The translations under genes and the position numbers were made by a program. The notes under the pieces are model-generated. The model searched no databases. It saw only the letters and a program-made list of their open reading frames with translations, and had not been told where the DNA came from. From positions 696,706,761 through 696,770,760 of the forward strand of contig CM057339.1 of NCBI GenBank assembly GCA_030015575.1: a stretch of 64,000 bases of DNA, in the 5' to 3' direction. Origin of the DNA: Agapanthus africanus (Eukaryota; Streptophyta; Magnoliopsida; Asparagales; Amaryllidaceae). How positions within the stretch are numbered: position 1 is the first letter of the stretch; every line of letters begins with the position of its first letter. Shown in pieces: positions 1 to 11,852 of this stretch.

Positions 1-369
1 GTGGTGGTCCATAGGTAGTTTAAGGACGCATAAGTCCGTGGGTTTAAGGACCCCACAGTCCGTATTTTAGTTTAAGGACGCATAAGTCTGTGGGTTTAAG
101 GACCCCACAGTCCATCTTGATGTGTGGTCGTCGGGACCCGTCACCTCTCTGAAGACGTTGAAGGATTACAACGACAAATATCAGAGAAGTTCAGAGATGT
201 ACCCTTGAACCAATGAGTTGGTTGAAAGAACATATGTGCTCAGTTCAAGATGATTTGAGGACTTAAGGCCAGTTTGGGCTAAGTCCAATTATGTTTGAAA
301 TATTGGCCCTCTGTTGGTCCATTGAAGGAGAGGCTTTGCCTCTAGAAACTTAGCCAATTGGGCTAAAGC

Positions 370-860
370 TAGTGTTAAACACTAAAAACCAACAGTGTTG
401 AACACTGGGAATAAGATTAGCAAGTTAGTGTTAAACACTAAAAGATAACCAGTGTTAAACACTAGCAACAGGGCTTTCAAATTAGTGTTAAACACTAAAG
501 CAAATCAGTGTTAAACACTGGTAATCAGAGATTTCAAATTAGTGTTAAACACTAAAGCAAATCAGTGTTAAACACTGGGAACAAAGTCTTCAGACTAGTG
601 TTAAACACTAAGGAAAGAGGGGTCACGTGTGGACACGTGAGAGCGCCCTGATTTCCCTTATTTTATTCTGCAGATCAGTGTTTAACTCTTGTAATTCTGA
701 CGGCCATCACGTGTGAGCACGTGATGGAGGCCCCCGCTCTGGTCTGTTAGAATGCTCATTAGGGGTCACGTGGTGACACGTGAGGGCGCCCTAAATGTGG
801 AGCCAGATCTCATTTTGGTTTATCCTCAAATCTGCGAATAAGTGTTAAACACTTTTGTTT
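370..860. repeat. Cluster of AGTGTTAAACACT palindromes
   Basis: About a dozen 13-bp dyads of the form AGTGTTAAACACT or close variants are dispersed 20-40 bp apart. The same cluster is in the right LTR (about 29,808-30,100), where an extra unit is present. Scattered copies also occur in the LTR of E (about 34,740-34,950). Confidence 0.85.
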
Positions 861-1080
861 TTATTTTAGAGCATCACGTGTTGGCACGTGATGGGGATCT
901 GTGCGCCAATTGTTAAAGCATTTGCTGAGGGGTCACGTGATAACACGTGAGAGCGCCCAAAGCTTTCATTTCCTTTGCTTTTTCTTTCTGCGTTTTGGGA
1001 GTCACGTGGGAGCACGTAAGGTGATGCTTCAAAGTTCTTTGCAGGGGATCTTTTCAAGGGTCACGTGGGGGCACGCGACC
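620..1080. promoter_or_regulatory. Paired G-box array in the LTR of A
   Basis: At least six units have the form TCACGTGNNNNCACGTGA or a one-base variant. The 4-nt spacer sequence changes from unit to unit while its length stays at four. CACGTG is the G-box core bound by plant bZIP and bHLH factors, which is established knowledge. That it regulates this LTR is inference. A second group lies at about 2,015-2,350. Confidence 0.65.
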
Positions 1081-2565
1081 CTAGTTCTTTTCATAAACAG
1101 AGATCTTTTAAGAATTGAATTCTTTATAGGGTTAAATCCTAATTATGATTTTGGAGGAATTAAATTCCTATCGTGAAAGAATTAAATTCTTATTTAGGAT
1201 GAAACCCTGATTTCTTTTCAAAGGAATTAAATTCCCAGATATGTGAAAGAATTAAATTCTTGATTAGGGTTAAACCCTAGTTTAATTTTAGGAGGAATTA
1301 AATTCCTGTGAGTTTGGGAGAAATAAATTCTCAAAACTCAATTCCTCCTCTGTGTTTTAGATCTGCATGGCAGTATCTCAACCCAATGAGAATTAAATTC
1401 TCAATTCATGGGGAGATGTGCACTTTGCAGATCCTCAACCAGAGAAAGAACTAAGTTCTTTTCTTTAAATAAGAGTTAAACTCTTTTGAGAATTAAATTC
1501 TCTTTTGAAGCCTCTCTTTTCTTACCTAGGGTTTTTCTTTTGCAGAGAATTAAATTCTCCTCTCTTTGCTTTTTTTTTTCTCTTGAGAATTAAATTCTCC
1601 TCCCTCTGTTTTTCTCTCAAAAAAGTAGATCCCTTTCTCTTCTTTTCTTGGCTCCTATTTATAAGAGAAGGAAGAGAATCAATTTGTTTAGCAAATCTCT
1701 CATTGAAAGATTTGATTTGATTTCATAATTAATATGATCCTTTAGATCATTCAGTGAATTTTATTCACCGTTGGATTTTAAATCCAAAGATATTATGTTT
1801 GTTATTTTCGGTGAGATTTTAGGGAAATCTTTCCTTGTATCAAATCTTTTCATAAATTGGTGATCTTTAATCACCATTGGATTTTTAATCCAACGGTCCC
1901 CATAATCCTTTTCCATTTGGAAAGATTTAGAGAAATTTAGAATTTTAATTCTATTTTGAAAGATTTTAGAGAAATTTAGAATTTTAATTTTATTAAACTG
2001 TAAGGCTTTCAAAGTCTGTCACGTGCTGGCACGTGACCCTTGGTCACGTGGGAGCACGTGACCCCCAAATTGGTTCCTTTAACAGGCGCTTGTTTATGTT
2101 GTTGTTTTAACCATCACGTGACCATTGGTCACGTGTAAGCACGTGATACCTCGTTTAGGTATTTTCTGACTTTTAGAATTAAATTCTATTCATTATTTTA
2201 GAGGCTTTAAAAGCCCATCACGTGTCTGCACGTGACCCATGGTCACGTGTGAGCACGTGATGCCCCATTGGGGTCTTTTCTGAGTTTTTATTATATCTTT
2301 TAACTCCTCCAGCGGGTTCTTAAAGGTCCATTACGTGTGGACACGTGATGCATCATAACTTTTGATCCCGGATGAATTATGAGGCCCATAATATATCAAA
2401 TCGAAGGGTTTTTCGAGATGCTTCCAATACCATCATAATTTAATAGTTCCTCCTTCGGGAACTTATCAAAATACAGGCCGGAAGATATTGGTTCGCATTT
2501 CCTTAAGTGTATCGCTGCCATTTGATACCTTGGACTCTTCTGCGCAGAAATTTTTGGCGGGAACA

Positions 2566-2580
2566 AATGCCCCCACTACT
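2566..2580 (-). other. Polypurine tract of element A
   Basis: In minus sense AGTAGTGGGGGCATT directly precedes the LTR start TGTTCCC. Position and composition fit a plus-strand primer site and fix the element orientation as minus. Confidence 0.75.
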
Positions 2581-5500
2581 TTGCCCACGTAAGTATATAT
2601 GTGTGTGAAGTAGTGCAAAGTAATGCATAACGTATGACCAGTTTCGGGTTGGTAGATTACTTTCAGAATCTTGATCTGAGAAGATAACGAGTGGACACAA
2701 GCGTCGTCATTTATCATTGACTCAAACCTCGACTCTTAAGAGATATAGTTCTAAATCCTTAACTCCATGAGCCGCACCCTTCTATCTCTTTATATCTTAC
2801 TCTGGCGTGAAGTAGTTTATATGCTCATGAGTAGCTTTTCCATTTCAGTGGCATGTAGTTTTGGTAAGTGTGGCTCATAGATGGTCCATCTTGACCTCTT
2901 TGCAGGGCGGTGATGGCTTAGGAGACAGGGTTAGGATCTGCCACCTAAGACTTTTCAACTTTATGAGCCGTGAGGGTCTCATAAAGACTTTTCTCGCTAC
3001 GAGTCGAGAGGATCCCGCAGGTGTATTTTCTCCTTAGGGGTCGTGAGGACTCCTAAGTGTGTTTTCTCTTGAAAGTCGTAAGGATTTCACAAGAGAATTT
3101 TCCCTCTTACGAGTCGAGAGGGCCCGTAAGCGGTTGTTTCCCTCCTTGTCGAGATTCGACTTTGGAGAGTGTGACCTGTGGATAGTATGCAAGAGACCGT
3201 TTTGGATCGCCTTGCGGGGCCCCAGTGCTTAGGAAACAGGTTTTTTAATCCCTACTGCCTAAGGCTTTATCTCACGAGTCGAGACGAATCGAGAAGTTCT
3301 CGTAAAGACATCAATTTCCTCACGAGTCGAAACGGATCGAGCAGATCTCGCAAGAATATCCTAACGTCACAGTTAACCTCTGCTCTTTACGACAGAAGTC
3401 CGTTAGGGTCTGTGGTACTTAGGGTTTTGGCCGTCGTACCGTCGCATGAGCTGATATATTCCTCGATAGGCAATCGTGCTGTTTGAGTAGCCCTGCGACT
3501 GCCGTGTCTCTGATCCCTTCGGGGGCTGGACAAGACGTCTTCAAGCAATCCTCCTTGGCAGTTTGACCGTCGGAAGAACAAGCGTTAGGAATTTTCCATG
3601 CCGCTTTTTACTTGAGGTTAGGCTCATTTTGGAGAGCCCCGATGAGTCATAACCACTCCGCGCTGGTGTGGGATGATCTTCGATAGTCTTTCAGGCTTTA
3701 TATGACTTGCCGTTAAGACCCTGAAGCTAGGAATTTGGCCTTTGCTTCGTTTGCTGGCATTGCGTCCTCTGTATCGAGACGAATGTCGTGGTTGTCTCTA
3801 GGTTGCTGGTGAACCGTCGAGGTTTGGAACTAGGGATTTTGCCGTGGCTCCTTTTGGTGATGTTGCGTCTGCTGTATCGAGACGAACGTCGAGGTGGTGA
3901 CCACTCCGCACTGGTGCGAGATAATCTCCGATTGTCTTTCAGGCTTTATATGACTTACCGTTAAGACGCATGAAGCTAGGAATTTGGCCTTCGCTTCGTT
4001 CGCTGGCATCGCGTCCTCTGTATCGAGACGAATGTCATGGTTGTGACCACTCCATGTGGGATGGTCTCTGATTGTCTTTCCGGTTTTAAATGACTTACCG
4101 TCAAGACGTTGAAGCTAGGAATTTGGCCATCGCTTCGTTTTCTTTGGTGTGTCCGAATCCTGTTGGAGGAAGGACGTTGTAGTGACATCTCGTCTGCTGT
4201 ATCGAGACGAATGTCGAGGTGGAGCTGGGGTTTTGCCGTCACTCCGCTTTACTGACCATGGGGTCTTTTGTTGACGTTGCTTCTGCATCTTGTTGGACTC
4301 CGAAGGAACGCCGTTGTCGATATTGCGTCTGCTGTATCGAGACGAATGCTGAGTTGGGGCTGGGATTTTGCCGTCACTCCTCTTTGTTTCGACCGTGAGG
4401 TCTTTTGTTGACGTTGCATATGCATCCTGCTGGACTACGAAGGAATGTCATTGTTGACATCTCGTCTGTTGTATCGAGACGAATGCTGAGGTGGAGCTGG
4501 GATTTTGCTGTCACTCCGCTTGATGGTGTAACATCTGTGTCCTGCTGGAATGAGGAGGCACACCGTTGTTGGTCTCCAGGCTGTAGATGTGGCCATTGAG
4601 ATTTGGAACTAAGGACTTTGCCATGGTTCCGTTTCGTTGCGACTCTGAGGTCGATTGTTGACGTCACGTCTGCATCTGTTTGGAGTGTGAATAAACGCCG
4701 TTGGTGATCTCTAAGTTGTCAATGTTGACGTTGAGACCCTGAAGCTCGAGATCTTCCTTTTGCTTCGTCTGTTGACATTATGTCTGCAATATTGCGACAA
4801 ATGTCGAGGTTGTCTCTGAGTTGTCTATGAACCATCGAGATTTGGCTTCGCTTTCTGGTAAAGCCTGTTGGGAAGGTATGGTTCCCTCTTTGTTTGTGCC
4901 CCTGGATTGTATACAGGGATCGATGTGATCTCACCTGTAGAGCAAAAGTTTCATTTTTATTTTATTTCTTTTTCCGCGATGCTCTATCATTTCAGCTTTT
5001 ATATCGCGAAGGTCGCGATTGCCCAATCATTTCGGCTATTTTTCGCGGTGCCCAATCATTTCGGCTATTTATTTTATTTTTACTCGCTGCTTTTTATTGC
5101 GAGTTGCCCAATCATTTCAGCTATTTATTTTATTTTTACTCGCTGCTTTTTATTGGGAGTTGCCCAATCATTTCGACTATTTTTCATGCATACATTTTTA
5201 CTTGCTGCTTTTTATTGCAAGTTGCCCCATCATTTCGGCTATTTCGTATGCATGTATTGCTCGCTGATTTTCTTTTATCGCGAGTGTGGAATTTGGAATC
5301 TGTCGTCAATCTCAGCATCAGCATCGCTACAACTGGAATATTGCCAGGAGCGAATCATCATTTGCCTTGAAAGGACTTGGAATTTGATACCGGTTTAGGC
5401 ATCAGCATCGCTACAACTGGGATATTGCCAGGAGCGAATCATCACTTGCCATTTAAGGACTTGGAATTTGATATCGGTTCAAGCATCAGCATCGCTACAA

Positions 5501-6587
5501 CTGGGATATTGCCAGGAGCGAATCATCATTTGCCTCTGTCGATGTTTGAACAAAGGTGGCTTAGTAAACAGGGTTAGGATTCCGTCGACTAAGGCTTTTG
5601 ACTTTATGAGCCTTAGGGTCTCATAAAGGTATTTCTCCCTGCGAGTCGTGAGGATCTCGTAGGTGTGTTTTCTCCTTAGGAATCATGAGGATTCCTAAGT
5701 GCATGTTCTCCTATAAGTCGTAAGGATCTTACAGGAGTGTTTTCTCCTTATAAGTCGAGAGGGCTTACAAGGGTTGTTCATCATTCGAACATATCCCTAG
5801 TCACGGATGGGACTTTGTTGGGGAAATGTTTATTCGCGCCCGTGGATTGTATACAGGGGTCGGTATTGAGCCACTTGTAGGGCATTGTCGAAGGTTGTAG
5901 GGGGGTTGCTCAAGGACAGGTTCAGGCTTCTGTAACTTAAGACTTTTAAATCTTATGAGCCGTGAGGGTCCCATAAGAGAGTTCTCCTTACGAGTCGTGA
6001 GGATCTCGCAAGTGTATTTTCTCCTTAGGAATCGTGAGGATCCCTAAGTGTGTTGCTCCTTTGTGAGTCGTAAGGATCTCACACAGGTGGTTTCTCCTTA
6101 TAAGGTCGAGAGGACCCTGTAAGTGTCTTTTAACGAGGTTGCGCCCTTTCGGGTTTTCACAAACACTCACCAGTAGCCCTGCTGTTTTTACTCACGGAGC
6201 CCTTTCGGGTTTTCATCCGTGCCCATTTTGCTTATGGGCATACCGTTTTTTTTTCTTTTGATTTTGTTTATTCTTTTTTTTATTCTAACGAGGTTGCGCC
6301 CTTTCGGGTTTACACAAGACTCGCCGGTAGCCCTGCTGTTTTTACTCACGGAGCTCTTTTGGGTTTTCATCCGTGCCCATTTTGGTTGTGGACATACCTT
6401 TTTTTTTTACCACGCCGGCCTGAGGATGCCGTGGGTTGATAGTAGTTTAACGACGTTTCGGTCATTTGCAAGTTTTAGGACATTGCGGTCAGTCGTCGCC
6501 GTATTTAAGGCGAATCTCTAGTTTACCGACTTTTCGGTCTAGCATCGCCGTATTTGAGGCGAATCTCTTATTTACTGACTTTTTGGT
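2581..6587 (-). repeat. 3' non-coding region of element A, hairpin and repeat rich
   Basis: No convincing gene is present. The region holds several repeat families. Hairpin modules with a core like GTCGTGAGGA flanked by changing arms occur at about 2,930-3,140 and 5,590-6,130. Degenerate modules around CTGTATCGAGACGAATGTCG fill about 3,600-4,860. A module around GCCCAATCATTTCGGCTATT repeats at about 5,010-5,250. An 86-bp tandem repeat lies at about 5,313-5,545. The same families appear in reverse complement in E at about 46,020-48,350, which shows that the two elements share this 3' region. Confidence 0.75.
5313..5545. repeat. 86-bp tandem repeat, about three copies
   Basis: Copies begin at about 5,313, 5,399 and 5,485 with GCATCAGCATCGCTACAACT. 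Each continues into a segment containing GGATATTGCCAGGAGCGAAT or a near match. Two related units are present in reverse complement in E at about 46,890-47,030. Confidence 0.8.
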
Positions 6588-9500
6588 CTATGGGGCTTTC
6601 CCTATGAATGAGCATGATGCCCCCGGCATATCCATCTTTCTCGAGGCATGTGGTTGTGGCGGGCTCACCTTCCAGTTTTCGGACAGCGCGAGTTTGCCTT
6701 GTTGGTATTGGTTTTCAACCCAGTTTTTGAAGACGTAGCAATTTTCGAGTGGGTGACCCATTACTCTGTGGTAGGGACAATAGTTAGGATTGTTAACGTC
6801 ACCTGGCTGCAACGGACGTTTTGGATCTAGCAGAGTGATGAGCCCGCTGCGCACTGCTAGCTCTAACAATCTCTTTGTTTTATCTTTGGGAAACGAGTAA
6901 GGATGTTTCAACTTCTCATTGAGCTATCGCGGCTTGTTGTTTTGACGACAAAACAGTCTCGGGTTACTCGGCTGTTGTTGAGCGTTGGCGACGAAAGTTG
7001 CTTTTCCATTCATCTTATCCCTTTTGTTCGATCTCTTGTTTGCGGGTTCGAGATTCTTTTCGGGTAGCGTGCGATTGCGCAGCTGAACGTTCTCGCAGCT
7101 CTTCTTTTCTTCCTCTTTTCCTGAGGTGGATTCTTTGAAGGGAGGGCTGAGAGTCATTTCTTCTTCAGAATTGCTCCCGAAGGTGAGAGCTTGCGATCTT
7201 CTGCCGTCAACCATGTAACCGTTGCCGGCAGTTTTCATATGCTCATTTGTCGTGTTCTGTTTCCGACGAGCTTCGCGCTTCAATCGTTGAACGTGCTGCC
7301 GGTGAGCAACGTATCCCTGCCACCAGTTTTTAAAGGCATTACATTCTTCAGTAGGGTGTGCAATCTTCTGATGATATAAGCAGAAGTTAAGATGCATGTC
7401 CGCTTCATCAAGATATATATCGGTGGGAGAATTTCCTCTGAAAGAGAGGAGCTTCATTCCCATCGATATGGCTTTGGCGAATCTTTTCCTCATCTTGAAC
7501 CTGCTTTTATTTGTGGCGGATGTACTTTGATCCGGTGGGAGTGTTTCGACCCTTTCATCTAGTCGTCGGCGTTTGGCTTTCTCGAATATGGCCATCTCGC
7601 GCTCTCGATCAGCTTTGCTTTTAAGACGGGTTTCGTTCAGGAAGGCATCAATCATCTCGTCTGATGGCCACAGAAGTTCTGGTTCAGGACCCGCCCCTGG
7701 TTTCTCGGTGCAAGGAGCCTCTTTATCATCTATCAATGAGTGAGAGATCACATGGCAGCTTGCCACATAATCTTCAGATTCATCCGACGAGTCTTCTCCG
7801 TTGTTATCATCTCCATCCTCAAGGACGTGGCTGAGAAATTCTTGGCGTGTGATTGGAGTCCGCGCTTTTTGATTGTATTCTTCCAACGCGTCAATCTGCT
7901 TTTGCATGTCCGTGCACTTGTCACTAGGCTTCACGGGCTCTTTGGTCTTCTTCTTCGACGACTTTGACGGCTGAGTGTGAGCGCTTTGGCTATCATCACC
8001 GATCTTTGGAATTGGGCGCGGCTTCAGCATCCCCTCGATGATTTGAGGTTCGAGCGGGTTCTTCCATCTGACCGCCGAGCGCGTATGAAGATCACTCAGT
8101 ATCCTTTTGGTTTTGGATGAAAGCACGACCTCCCATGGGGCTTCTTCAACAAAAGAACAAGTTGCCCCCGGTGTGTCTGTCTTCTTAGGAGTGTGCAGCT
8201 GTGGTGGGTTTACTTTCCACTTCTTAGACAGCGCAAACTTGCCTTGTAGGTACTGATCCTCGATCCTTCCCTTAAAAACGAAGCAATCCTCGATCGGGTG
8301 GCTTACCGTTTGGTGGTAAGGGCAATAATTGGGATCGTTAACATCGCCTGGCTGCAACAGACGCTTTGGACTCGGCAGATTGATGAGTCTGTTGCGCACC
8401 GCCAGCTCGAACAGTTTCCTCGTTTTTTCCTGGGGAAACGAGTAAGGACGCCCTAGTCTCTCCTCGAGGGATGGGCGTGGACACACGTTGTTTTGACGAA
8501 CAACCGGCTTTAAGTTGCTCAGTCGTTGCTGAGTATTGGCAAGGAAGGTTGCTTTCCCTTTGCCCTTTTCATTCCAAGGCTCTGTCTTTGAAGAGGAAGG
8601 CCTATGGCCCATCTGGTCCATTTGGGCCAGCTTGTCAATCAAGGCCTGGAAGGTGGTCGGCTTGAAGAACATCATGAACTGGGAGATGGCCGCTTGAGGG
8701 TCAAGAGTGCCCACGAACATGCCTACCGCAGGTGCTTCTTCGATGCGTTGTTCGCATTTCGACCATAGGTTCCGCCATCGTGTTCCATATTGGACCCACA
8801 TTTCACCTGGCCTTATCCTGGTATTGATCAGTGCTGTTATCGGGGTGTGTTCACTAGCACTCGCGAATCTTTGTGTAAACAGTAGCTCCATCTCCGCAAA
8901 TGTTTTGACAGAGTCGTTAGGTAGCCCCGAATACCATTCAAAGGCTGTTTCTGCTAAGCTGCCGACGAATTGGTGAAGCAATAATTTGTCATCGCCTCAA
9001 GTATTGCCGCATAAGGCCCTGAATTGAGCGACATGCTGATGCGGATTCCCTGTCCCCTTATATACGTGGAACTTAGGGATCGTATATCCCGGCGGGTAAC
9101 TAATTTGGTCATACCAGCCCGGGTAGGGTCGTCCGGTTCTAGCAATTTGCCCAGCCGCTTCATTTGCCTGGTGAGCTCGTATATGCTGAGCTATATGGTC
9201 ATCCAGTGCGGCCTTGTAAATGGTTTCTTCCTTGGCTGCTGAAAGAGCCGGAGGAGGATTCGATGTCTCTCCTTTGTCATCTTCAAGGACAATCGGAGGA
9301 TCTTCAGCAGGAAGATCTTGCTGGATCATCATCCCTACCATATCTTTGAAGAGAAGCGTCATTTGTTTTATGTTAGCCGCTTGCTCTGCGGCTTCTATGT
9401 CCTTCTTTTCGAGGACTCTGCGTAGGTAGTCAGCATCAGTTTTTTGTTCATGACGCTGCTCTGATGATGCCTCCGAGCTTTCTTTTGGCCCGGTAAGTGC

Positions 9501-10652
9501 AGCCACTGCAGTCATCATCTCCTGAAGCTTCTGTTGCTGCTCCTGGGCTTTCGTTATGGATCGGGTGAGCGGTCGGTGACCCTTCGAAGCACGGCTTTCC
9601 TCCTTTCCAGAAGCCATATAAACAGTGTGCACCACCATGCCCCCAGACTTGGGGTGTTTGTGCTCAGCGCGTTTACGGTTCGCCATGTTCACAGGGGCTT
9701 TTTGCGGCCTCCTTTTCTTTGAGTGGTCAAAGTTAAAGGGGCCGTTGTAGTGGGCACCCAAGTGGTTGTTGCTTTTTGTGGCTTGACAGAGTGATCCTTC
9801 TCCTGCCGCACCTTCATCTTTTTCTGTCGGTGGAGATAGTTTTTATCAATCACCGACTCTTGGACCTGTCGCTAGACTTTGTAAATTTTAGAGGACAGCC
9901 GTTGAGGGGGCTGCTCTAGCTTCTTATCTGGAGTGTTCTCCACAGGTGAAGGAGTTCGTTCCAACATCGCAGTAGAAGAATTTCTGCGCACCTTATTAAG
10001 CAATTCAAAGCTATTCCCGGTTGGAACAGCAGCATCGATCCCCACCATCGGAGCTGGTGGCGTAAATCCAGAGGGGGAGTTGCCCCCAGCCTCTCTTACT
10101 CGACGCCAGTGGCGACGTCGGGCGTTTCTTACGGATGGAGTCACCTCCGTTGTTGGATAAGCTTCTTCTTGCCCCCTGCCCTGGGTAGGGGAAGCAGCTT
10201 TAAGGACCTCGCCTGGAGCAGCAACCGGAATAGCCAGCCTTGTAAAAACTGACTTCTCGGAAGGAGAAACCCTTCCAATGATTTCGTCTGCTTGAGCCGG
10301 GATAGCTATCCGCTTTGGGATGGTAGCTTCAGGTATCGCAGGTTTGCAAACGTTCTGGCCCAGTCCGTTGAAAACTGAGGTATTGAAACTGGGCGACCCG
10401 TTGAGAGGGGTCGCGGTAGTGGTAAGCCGATTAAAGACCGACTTCGTTGGGGATTCTTGCAACGTCATTGTGGCATTGAAGCTCAACGGTGGGAGCATGG
10501 TCCCGAAGAATAATCCAGTGGTGGCCTGAGTTACCTGCTCCACTGGCATCTTGAAAAGGGAGGCCGCTTGGGGCCCATAAGTCACTCCTCCAGCAGGGAC
10601 CGAGTGAGAGTTGCAGTTGCAGGCAGTGCAGTTTGAAGCCATTGATCTTCTG
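6588..10652 (-). pseudogene. gag region of element A (Tat-type Ty3/Gypsy), lightly broken
   Basis: This encodes the structural polyprotein that packages element RNA. Reading down the minus strand, it shows an N-terminal stretch with repeats of the form SVFxRL (about 10,520-10,220). A basic, Gln-rich linker follows, then the retrotransposon gag core with motifs like AETAFEWYSGLP and FTQRFASASE (about 8,940-8,700). Zinc-knuckle-like motifs of the form CPYH-x5-HP-x2-C follow. Three such modules are visible, near 8,300, 7,380 and 6,760. The first and third look like copies of one module that also carries YSFPxxKT and an FALSxxWKVxPP tail. It is broken at a small number of places, but long frames survive. 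No protease or polymerase follows; the sequence passes straight into the 3' non-coding region. Family assignment rests on motif style and homology to E. Confidence 0.75.
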
Positions 10653-10899
10653 TTTTCTGCACGGAGCAAGACACCAAATCTTAGTACCTCGAATCCACAG
10701 GCAACCACAGTAAACCACGATTCGTTCGCGAACACGACACATGAAGTGTGGAATGGAAAGAGGAAAAGGTCCTACCGGGCGTGCCAGAATCTGTTCCCCT
10801 CCGAATGGCGGCCAAGACATGGACTGTCTAGCCTGAAATTCGGAGCAGATGCTAATAGGTGCTATCCGTCCACCTCTCCGAAGATGCCAAGTTAATTTA
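10653..10899 (-). other. Leader and probable primer-site region of element A
   Basis: In minus sense the leader includes TGGCACGCCCGGTAGGACC (about 10,770-10,790), a phrase I associate with leaders of plant Tat-like elements. A TTGGCATCTTCGGAGAGG stretch just left of 10,900 is the best candidate primer-binding site, but I cannot match it to a specific tRNA. The inner LTR end is placed tentatively at 10,900 because palindromes of LTR style run from about 10,930 to 11,045. Confidence 0.45.
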
Positions 10900-11045
10900 T
10901 GACACCATGCATCGAAGGTTTAAACGGATGCGTCCGATGTAGCAGACTTCGTCAGATTCCCCCTCGCTTGAGGGGTTTTTGATTGTGGGGACGCTCTTCC
11001 CTGCAGGCGCAAGCCCCTGCAGTTAATTACGCTACCGCATGGCGG
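10900..11045 (-). repeat. Inner end of the right LTR of A, separated by element B
   Basis: This 146-bp piece carries dyads typical of this LTR, such as CCCCTCGCTTGAGGGG and CTGCAGG with a matching CCTGCAG. It is followed by element B at 11,046. The dyad interrupted by B continues at 28,721, as shown by the GGCGG duplication. The exact inner boundary is inferred, because the left LTR lacks this part within the window. Confidence 0.5.
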
Positions 11046-11852
11046 TGATTTGAGTGATTTAGCGTGCTTGCGCTTTCTAAAAGATAGATCAAAAATATTT
11101 GTAACCGCAATCAAGAACGGCGTCGCTTTGCAGCTAGCTGGTGAGTATGGGTCGGTCCACAGGGATTTTGTGAATTTCCGATTCGTTCTTACGAGTTAAT
11201 TCCGAAGGGTGTTCGGTTGATTATTAAATCTAAAAATTGATTCTATCTAAAAACTAAATTAATCTAGATCTAAATCTTGCTAGGGTTAGGTTTAGGAATG
11301 GTTTGGAAATGTAAATAAATCTCAACGCTTTCTATACCCAGATTAGGATCTAAGAGGAGTTATGGTAATTATCAATAAAGGGGATTGGATCTATTCGGGA
11401 AGGTGTTCCTTTCTCTAGGTTCTTGTCCTTCTTTTAGAGATCCTTACCCTAACCTCCATGGAAAACATCACACCCGGGCCTTTATACTACGGTATCACCG
11501 CTACATCGAGGGATAGGGTGCCGTAGGGAGCGGTATGTGCATGCATGCATGGAGTCCTATAGATTCTATATGATGAGTAAGAAAGGGATGAGAGATCTCA
11601 TCTCTCAAAATCCTTTCCCAAAGCTAACATCTAAGGCAAGGAATTAAAATATAAACTAGGGCAATTAAATAAAACTACTTACTGATGCATCTCTCCAATC
11701 ATCCATGCAGGGTTGTCAGATCTGAATTTCTGAATGGAGAAGAAACACCGATGCTCTCCAAAAGATTTCTAAATTTTATTCATTAAAGGGAGGCATAAGA
11801 AATTACAATGAGTAGAGTTCCTATTTATAGAGAATAGGAAACCCTAGGTTAC
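11046..11852 (-). repeat. Left LTR of B, first part
   Basis: It matches 27,448-28,254 nearly base for base. The match stops where element C is inserted and resumes at 22,207. Confidence 0.95.

Larger units (their letters stand above)
1..2565 (-). repeat. Left LTR of element A (3' LTR in element sense, cut by window edge)
   Basis: Near-identical to about 29,381-32,057. In element sense it begins TGTTCCCGCC. The polypurine tract follows at 2,566. It contains no gene. It holds clusters of short palindromes: units of AGTGTTAAACACT (about 370-860), paired CACGTG sites (about 620-1,080 and 2,015-2,350), and arms around AATTAAATT (about 1,110-1,620). Confidence 0.9.

Noticed and set aside
4868-5398. 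Protein with repeated Cys/Phe-rich segments
   Set aside because: The frames come from a tandem repeat in the 3' non-coding region of A; three frames are open together, as expected of a repeat rather than a gene.
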